DNA of 17,373 bases from positions 1 through 17,373 of the forward strand of contig CALDIG010000192.1 in the NCBI GenBank assembly GCA_937904375.1, given 5' to 3'. The stretch is from an uncultured Prevotellaceae bacterium. Lineage in GTDB: Bacteria; Bacteroidota; Bacteroidia; Bacteroidales; Muribaculaceae. This document shows, piece by piece, positions 13,378-17,373 of the stretch. The notes below the pieces were generated by a model that worked only from the letters and a program-made list of their open reading frames with translations, made no database searches and was not told where the DNA came from. Both the position numbers and the translations under genes were made by a program. Numbering within the stretch: position 1 is the first letter of the stretch; every line of letters starts with the position of its first letter.

Positions 13378-14103
13378 TTACTTGGTGAGGAACTTGCTGT
13401 TGATGTAGGCGTTGAACTGGTCGCGGTAGCTGTCACCGATGGGCACGTCGATGTCGTCGCCAATGACGATGCGGTTTTTACTCACCTCTCTAATCATCTT
13501 CAGGTTGATGATGTAGGAACGATGCACGCGCATGAAGGTGCGGCTAGGCAGGCGCTCCTCCATCTTCTTCATGCTCAGCAGCACGATGATGGGGCGGGAG
13601 GAGTCGGCGAGGTAGATGCGCAGGTACTCGCTCATCGCCTCCACATAACGGATTTGGCTGATGTTGATGCGCACTATCTTGTATTCTGTCTTGAGGAAGA
13701 TGGCGTCGTCCTCGTCGATTTTGCTCACCTCTTGCAAAGTGCGCCCGGCATCGTAGCGTCTTTTTATTTTCTCGGCGGCGCGCTTCATGTCTTCGAAGCC
13801 GAAGGGTTTGAGCAGGTAATCAATGGCGTTGAGTTGAAAGCCCTCGACGGCATACTCGCTGTAGGCGGTGGTGAAGACCACCATAGGAGGATTGTCAAGC
13901 GACTTCACGAAGTCAAGACCATTGAGTTCTGGCAGGTTGATGTCGCAGAAGATGGCGTCAATCTTGTCGTTCTCAATGATTTCTTTAGCTTCAAGAGCGC
14001 ATTGGCAGCTTGACACGAGTTCGAGGTAAGGTAAATTTTTGATGTAGCCCTCCATTTGCTGCAACGCAAGAGGCTCATCGTCAATAATAATGCAACGTAT
14101 CAT
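13378..14103 (-). CDS. LytTR-family response regulator
   Basis: An N-terminal receiver domain (about 1-115) has the acidic pair Asp8-Asp9, phospho-acceptor Asp54 in CDINLP, switch Thr79 and Lys99 in LLKPF. A C-terminal LytTR DNA-binding domain (about 135-235) has FLKTEYKIVRI, VEAMSEYLRIYL, MRVHRSYIINLKMI and DDIDVPIGDSYRDQF. It is a transcription factor phosphorylated by the sensor kinase encoded 4 bases upstream (HK stop 14108-14110, ATG 14103). LytTR regulators usually bind direct repeats in promoters; the targets are not visible here. Known relatives (LytR/AlgR type) control cell envelope, toxin or metabolite responses, but the signal here is unknown. Confidence 0.95.
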   Translation of the reverse strand: MIRCIIIDDEPLALQQMEGYIKNLPYLELVSSCQCALEAKEIIENDKIDAIFCDINLPELNGLDFVKSLDNPPMVVFTTAYSEYAVEGFQLNAIDYLLKPFGFEDMKRAAEKIKRRYDAGRTLQEVSKIDEDDAIFLKTEYKIVRINISQIRYVEAMSEYLRIYLADSSRPIIVLLSMKKMEERLPSRTFMRVHRSYIINLKMIREVSKNRIVIGDDIDVPIGDSYRDQFNAYINSKFLTK

Positions 14104-14107
14104 AATT

Positions 14108-15307
14108 TTAGGAGGATTTTATGTTGTTATTGTCGGTATTATCTTCACACGGTTTTACTGGAATGTCCATAGTAGCGGTAAACTCTTTCTCTCCATCATT
14201 GAAGTTGAGGGTGTAGTTGTCGCCAAAGAGCAGGTTAAGGCGGTGGCGAATATTGGGAATTCCCACGCCACTCGACTCGCTCACTGTGGCTTTGCTGGTC
14301 TTGGGGTGCTTGCTGTTGCGGCATTCCCAGCGCAATCGCTGCTCGCCATTGTCGTTGGTGTAACGCTCGGTCTTGATGTGGATGTAAGACTGCTTGTTGT
14401 AGCTCACACCATGCTTGAAAGCATTTTCCACCATCGAGATGAACACCAGCGGCGGGATGCATATCTCGGTTCCGTCGTCGGAGTTCTCGACAGAGAACTC
14501 CAGCTTGTCGTTATAACGCAAGCGCATCAGGCTCACATAGTTAGCCATGAATTCAATCTCCCTTGATGCTCTCACAAAACGGTGGTTGCTCTCATAGAGG
14601 ACATAACGCATGAGTTTCGATAGGTCGATGATGCACTTCTGCGCCTTCTTGGGGTCGATATCAACGAGAGCGTGGATGTTGTTGAGAGTGTTCATGAAGA
14701 AATGCGGGTGCAGTTGATACTTCAGGTTCACCAGCTGCTGCTCGGTGTTTGCCTTCTTCAGTTCCTCGAGTTTCTGCTTTTCACTTAATGACCTCACATA
14801 AAGCTTCACGCCAAGATTGGTGCCGAGTCCAAACAGCAGCATGATAAACGACACTATATCTCGACGTTGAAATGGAGGTGGCGCCTCGGTGGGTTTCTTT
14901 AGTTTCTCGCCCCCAGAAACATTTTCGGGCATTAAGGGCATTTCTTCGGTTGGTGGTCCCGACGGTCCCGGTCTCATCGCTAATGGTGGCGGCGGAGTCT
15001 TGTCGGGGCGCTGGCTGCATTGATAGAATTGAAATATTCCTATCAGCACTATCACCCCCACTACATAGTACCAAGGCCGGTGCTTATATACGAGCCACGG
15101 TGCCAATATCACGTCGTGGATAGCGAATGCCACCACATAGACGATGAAAATCTTCCAGCTACTCAGCAAGTCGTTCTTGAGAAATTCGGTGTCGGTGATG
15201 TCATGACCGTGAAACAAGGCACTGAAAGTGGGCGCCAGGAAAATCATTATCAGCAATAACGCATAGACGCTATATTCATATTTGTTGAAACGGCTCTGAG
15301 TTGTCAT
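14108..15307 (-). CDS. LytS-type sensor histidine kinase
   Basis: The 399-residue inner-membrane kinase has membrane segments at about 14-32, 51-73, 80-96 and 150-171. Between the third and fourth lies a Pro-rich stretch (101-147, with TPPPP, PGPSGPP and EAPPP). A coiled linker (172-195) precedes the His_kinase domain LHPHFFMNTLNNIHAL with phospho-His202, and the ATPase domain has an N box MVENAFKHG (292-300) and a G box SSGVGIPNIRHRL (345-357). It has no periplasmic sensor domain of known type. The frame extends to TTG 15385, but that TTG is the -33 box of the promoter, so ATG 15307 is the start. It is co-transcribed with the LytTR regulator. Confidence 0.94.
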   Translation of the reverse strand: MTTQSRFNKYEYSVYALLLIMIFLAPTFSALFHGHDITDTEFLKNDLLSSWKIFIVYVVAFAIHDVILAPWLVYKHRPWYYVVGVIVLIGIFQFYQCSQRPDKTPPPPLAMRPGPSGPPTEEMPLMPENVSGGEKLKKPTEAPPPFQRRDIVSFIMLLFGLGTNLGVKLYVRSLSEKQKLEELKKANTEQQLVNLKYQLHPHFFMNTLNNIHALVDIDPKKAQKCIIDLSKLMRYVLYESNHRFVRASREIEFMANYVSLMRLRYNDKLEFSVENSDDGTEICIPPLVFISMVENAFKHGVSYNKQSYIHIKTERYTNDNGEQRLRWECRNSKHPKTSKATVSESSGVGIPNIRHRLNLLFGDNYTLNFNDGEKEFTATMDIPVKPCEDNTDNNNIKSS

Positions 15308-15354
15308 GTCTTGTTGCAGATGAGAGTTTTTTCTATAATTCACACAATAATTCA

Positions 15355-15385
15355 CAAAAGTAGTGATTATTATTTTACCTCCCAA
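15355..15385 (-). promoter_or_regulatory. Promoter of the two-component operon
   Basis: Minus strand TTG (15383-15385), 20-base spacer, then TACTTTTG (15355-15362). Transcription should start near 15348, about 40 bases before ATG 15307. Confidence 0.8.
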
Positions 15386-15579
15386 TCTTTTTCAGTAGAA
15401 AATCAGTTTTATTCAATGAAAATAGAGTTTATCGTGGTACGATTGTTGTTTTCTGGCGACGGCTGCCAAAAAGCGGGTTATTTGCCCATAAGGAGGTTGA
15501 GTGGTCGCGAAAAAATGCCTTTTTGCAAGTTTTTTTAAATTAATTTCGCAAATTGTTTTTATATTAGACAAATATCTAT
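15386..15579. other. Divergent intergenic stretch
   Basis: This is the central part of the 330-base gap between the kinase and the TPR gene. Apart from the two promoters at its edges I see no repeat or RNA gene. Short frames on both strands (for example minus 15413-15595) run through promoter sequence and look accidental. AAGGAGG at 15490-15496 has no frame behind it. Confidence 0.5.
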
Positions 15580-15587
15580 TACTTTTG
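15580..15587 (+). promoter_or_regulatory. -7 box of the TPR-protein gene
   Basis: TACTTTTG followed by CA is a full -7 consensus, 50 bases before the ATG. The -33 position is only T-rich (TTTT), without a clear TTG. Confidence 0.65.
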
Positions 15588-15637
15588 CACCGCAAAATTT
15601 AAAAACAAGATTTTTACATACAATTTCACATAATATT

Positions 15638-16606
15638 ATGGCAAAGAAAAAAAATCAACAAACCCGTACCAAGCTTGAAGAAATCAATGATTCGCTGTCG
15701 GGTATCGAGCAGAAATTCGAGCAACACAAGAACTTGATTTATATTATTGTTGCTGCTATTTTAGTTATTGCTTTTGGCCTTTGGGCTTACGTCAAATTCG
15801 GCTATGGCAAAGAGATTGAGAACTCAAATAATGAGATAGCTAAAGCCGATGCAATTATGGTTAAGCCACTTATTGCTCAACAACAAAGGCAGCAAGTGGT
15901 GTTGACATCGCAGGATTCGACAACAGCGTTGCAAATTTATGAGAGTGTTGCTAAGAAATATGGCCACAACATGCTATTCAAGAATGGTGTTGGCAATCGT
16001 GCGAAACTGCAAGCCGCTCAAATTCTCTTAGGACGAGATAAAACCGCTGAAGCTCAACAGTATCTTGAGGACTATTCACCTAAAGGAAAGGTTTTAGGTC
16101 CTGTGTCACAAGTACTTCTTGGCGATATCTATGTGGATCAAGCAGTAGATTTTAAAGATAGCCAGGCAAATGTTAAAGACAAAGATTTACTCGACAAGGC
16201 CCTCAAGTCGTATGATAAGGCCATAGACCTCTCGAAGGAAACGTTCTGGGAGCGCATAGGTTGGCTTGATATTGTTCTCTTCTTGCTGGCACTTGGTGCT
16301 CTTGCTGCAATTGTGTATTATGCACGCAAGAAAGATGATCCCAAGCTCCGTCGCCTGATATTAATTATCTCTGCTGTGGTCTTTCTGGCGTCGGCCGGCT
16401 TCCTTGCCTATCGTTTAATCAGTCATGAAAGTTATGAGAATAAGTCTCTCATGATCCAAGTAATGATGAAGAAGGCTACCGTTCTTGACGCTCAAGGCAA
16501 GTATGACGAAGAGCTCAAAATCTACGAAGAGATTGAAGCTAAATACGCTGGTCCTGGCAGCATGACGATGCAGATTGAGCGTGCTAAAGCTAAGAGTGGT
16601 AAATAA
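15638..16606 (+). CDS. Membrane-anchored TPR protein with a two-helix membrane insert
   Basis: The 322-residue protein starts with a charged cytoplasmic segment, then a membrane helix (about 31-52), then helical repeats (for example TALQIYESVAKKYGHN, AEAQQYLEDY, ALKSYDKAIDL, KATVLDAQGKYDEELKIYEEIEAKYA) that look like TPR units. The layout matches the YfgM-like, TPR_21 type proteins of about 230 residues common in Bacteroidales. Unusually, residues 201-266 (16238-16435) break the repeat domain with two further membrane helices (209-229, 239-259) joined by the charged loop RKKDDPKLRR. Repeats resume at 268. Family members have been linked to Sec-associated chaperone work in other phyla; function here is unknown. 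It is transcribed from its own promoter and closed by a strong terminator. Confidence 0.85.
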   Translation: MAKKKNQQTRTKLEEINDSLSGIEQKFEQHKNLIYIIVAAILVIAFGLWAYVKFGYGKEIENSNNEIAKADAIMVKPLIAQQQRQQVVLTSQDSTTALQIYESVAKKYGHNMLFKNGVGNRAKLQAAQILLGRDKTAEAQQYLEDYSPKGKVLGPVSQVLLGDIYVDQAVDFKDSQANVKDKDLLDKALKSYDKAIDLSKETFWERIGWLDIVLFLLALGALAAIVYYARKKDDPKLRRLILIISAVVFLASAGFLAYRLISHESYENKSLMIQVMMKKATVLDAQGKYDEELKIYEEIEAKYAGPGSMTMQIERAKAKSGK

Positions 16607-16641
16607 GAGTTCTCATATTGTGACACATAATTTTTCAAATT

Positions 16642-16683
16642 AAAAGTTGGACATGGCGACTTGTCGCCGAGTCCAACTTTTTT
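16642..16683 (+). terminator. Intrinsic terminator after the TPR-protein gene
   Basis: Outer arms AAAAGTTGGAC / GTCCAACTTTT (11 bp) and inner arms GGCGAC / GTCGCC (6 bp, TT loop) are separated by a 2+2 mismatch and followed by a T-run. It lies 35 bases after the stop codon. Confidence 0.92.
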
Positions 16684-16712
16684 CCTTTTAACTCCTTAAA
16701 CCCTTTTCAAAA

Positions 16713-17373
16713 ATGGAAACAAGATACAAGCGCATACTTCTCAAGCTCAGCGGCGAGTCGCTGATGGGCAAGCAGGGCTACGGCATCGACCGTGAGCGGG
16801 TTGACGACTATGCCGAGCAAATCAAGGAACTCGTGGATGCCGGCGTGCAGGTGGCTATCGTGATAGGCGGCGGAAACATCTTCCGCGGACTCTCGGGCGC
16901 CACACAGGGCTTCGACCGCGTGAAGGGCGACCAGATGGGAATGCTCGCCACAGTAATCAACTCACTGGCACTCTCGTCGGCTCTCGAGGCAAAAGGTCAG
17001 CCGGCGCAGGTGTTCACCGCCATCGCCATGACACCGGTGGGCGAGCACTACACCAAGTGGCGCGCCATCGACGCCATGAACCAGGGCAAGGTAGCCATCA
17101 TGTCGTGCGGCACCGGCAACCCCTTCTTCACCACCGACACTGGCAGCACCCTGCGCGGCATCGAGGTGGAGGCCGACGTGATGCTAAAAGGTACCCGCGT
17201 TGACGGCATCTACACCGCCGACCCCGAGAAAGACCCCACCGCCACCAAGTTCGACACTATTACCTACGACGAGATTATCAGTCGCGGCCTCAAAGTCATG
17301 GACATGACCGCCACCGTGATGGCAAAGGAGAACAACCTCCCCATCACGGTGGCGGTCATGTCAGATCGGAAGA
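16713..17373 (+). CDS. pyrH: UMP kinase PyrH (partial, cut by the window end)
   Basis: PyrH phosphorylates UMP to UDP in pyrimidine biosynthesis and is a hexameric amino-acid-kinase fold enzyme. The N-terminal RILLKLSGESLMG (7-19), IGGGNIFRG (51-59), GNPFFTTDTGSTLR (135-148), KGTRVDGIYTADP (159-171) and KVMDMTATVMAKENNLP (194-210) are all family motifs. About 236-240 residues are expected; roughly 210 reliable ones are present. From base 17341 on, the sequence is an inverted copy of 17301-17322 followed by adapter, so the translated end AVMSDRK is artificial. In Bacteroidales frr often follows pyrH, but that lies outside the window. Confidence 0.95.
   Translation, partial: METRYKRILLKLSGESLMGKQGYGIDRERVDDYAEQIKELVDAGVQVAIVIGGGNIFRGLSGATQGFDRVKGDQMGMLATVINSLALSSALEAKGQPAQVFTAIAMTPVGEHYTKWRAIDAMNQGKVAIMSCGTGNPFFTTDTGSTLRGIEVEADVMLKGTRVDGIYTADPEKDPTATKFDTITYDEIISRGLKVMDMTATVMAKENNLPITVAVMSDRK
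17341..17373. other. Contig-end artefact: fold-back plus Illumina adapter
   Basis: Bases 17341-17362 are the exact reverse complement of 17301-17322 (22 of 22), and the final 11 bases AGATCGGAAGA (17363-17373) match the start of the common Illumina TruSeq adapter. This is a library/read artefact, not genomic sequence. Confidence 0.93.

Noticed and set aside
15413..15595. Small minus-strand gene of 60 codons in the kinase-TPR gap
   Set aside because: It runs through the TPR-gene promoter and has no promoter of its own or familiar features.

Overview
The window looks like chromosomal DNA of a member of the Bacteroidales. Four lines of sequence evidence point there: promoters with the Bacteroidota -7 box TAnnTTTG and a TTG-type -33 box about 19-20 bases upstream (tRNA-Leu, mtnN, histidine kinase, TPR gene), start codons mostly without a Shine-Dalgarno sequence, protein variants typical of the phylum (YbeY with Asp as third metal ligand, UvrC, RimO, LytS/LytTR pairs), and the gene order ybeY-mnmG-apt-uvrC. 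I cannot fix the genus; Muribaculaceae- or Prevotella-like is an impression only.

Layout. 1-846: a gene tail and repeat-rich, strand-asymmetric DNA that ends against the 3' side of a tRNA-Leu(CAA) gene and its terminator. This may be the end of an integrated element. 931-1584: a long gap made almost entirely of repeats, including a 199-bp MITE-like element. 1585-2769: a PatB/MalY-type C-S lyase. 2958-7941: a co-directional housekeeping block of ybeY, mnmG, apt and uvrC (rRNA maturation, tRNA wobble modification, adenine salvage, excision repair). A perfect parS palindrome lies just after mnmG, and a one-mismatch version lies inside uvrC. 7940-8079: a second copy of the MITE, inserted in the uvrC stop codon. 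8411-9514: a lone GT4-like glycosyltransferase. 9548-11876 (minus): ftsY and rimO. 12062-13247 (minus): mtnN-luxS, the S-adenosylhomocysteine recycling / AI-2 pathway. 13378-15307 (minus): a LytS-type sensor kinase and its LytTR regulator. 15638-16606: a membrane TPR protein whose repeat domain is split by a two-helix membrane insert. 16713-end: pyrH, cut by the end of the window.

Functional links: PatB, MtnN and LuxS all feed homocysteine/methionine metabolism, although they sit in separate units. MnmG, YbeY and RimO all act on the translation machinery.

Most notable results: (1) a previously unnamed (to me) MITE-like family with a GAGTCCACTT terminal repeat and perfect 6-bp target duplications at both copies, one of which rebuilt the uvrC stop codon; (2) a parS site plus near-parS next to mnmG, suggesting origin proximity; (3) a two-transmembrane insertion inside a TPR domain; (4) several gene gaps, each filled by a different short-period degenerate tandem repeat; (5) the last ~33 bases are a fold-back artefact ending in Illumina adapter sequence and should not be read as biology.
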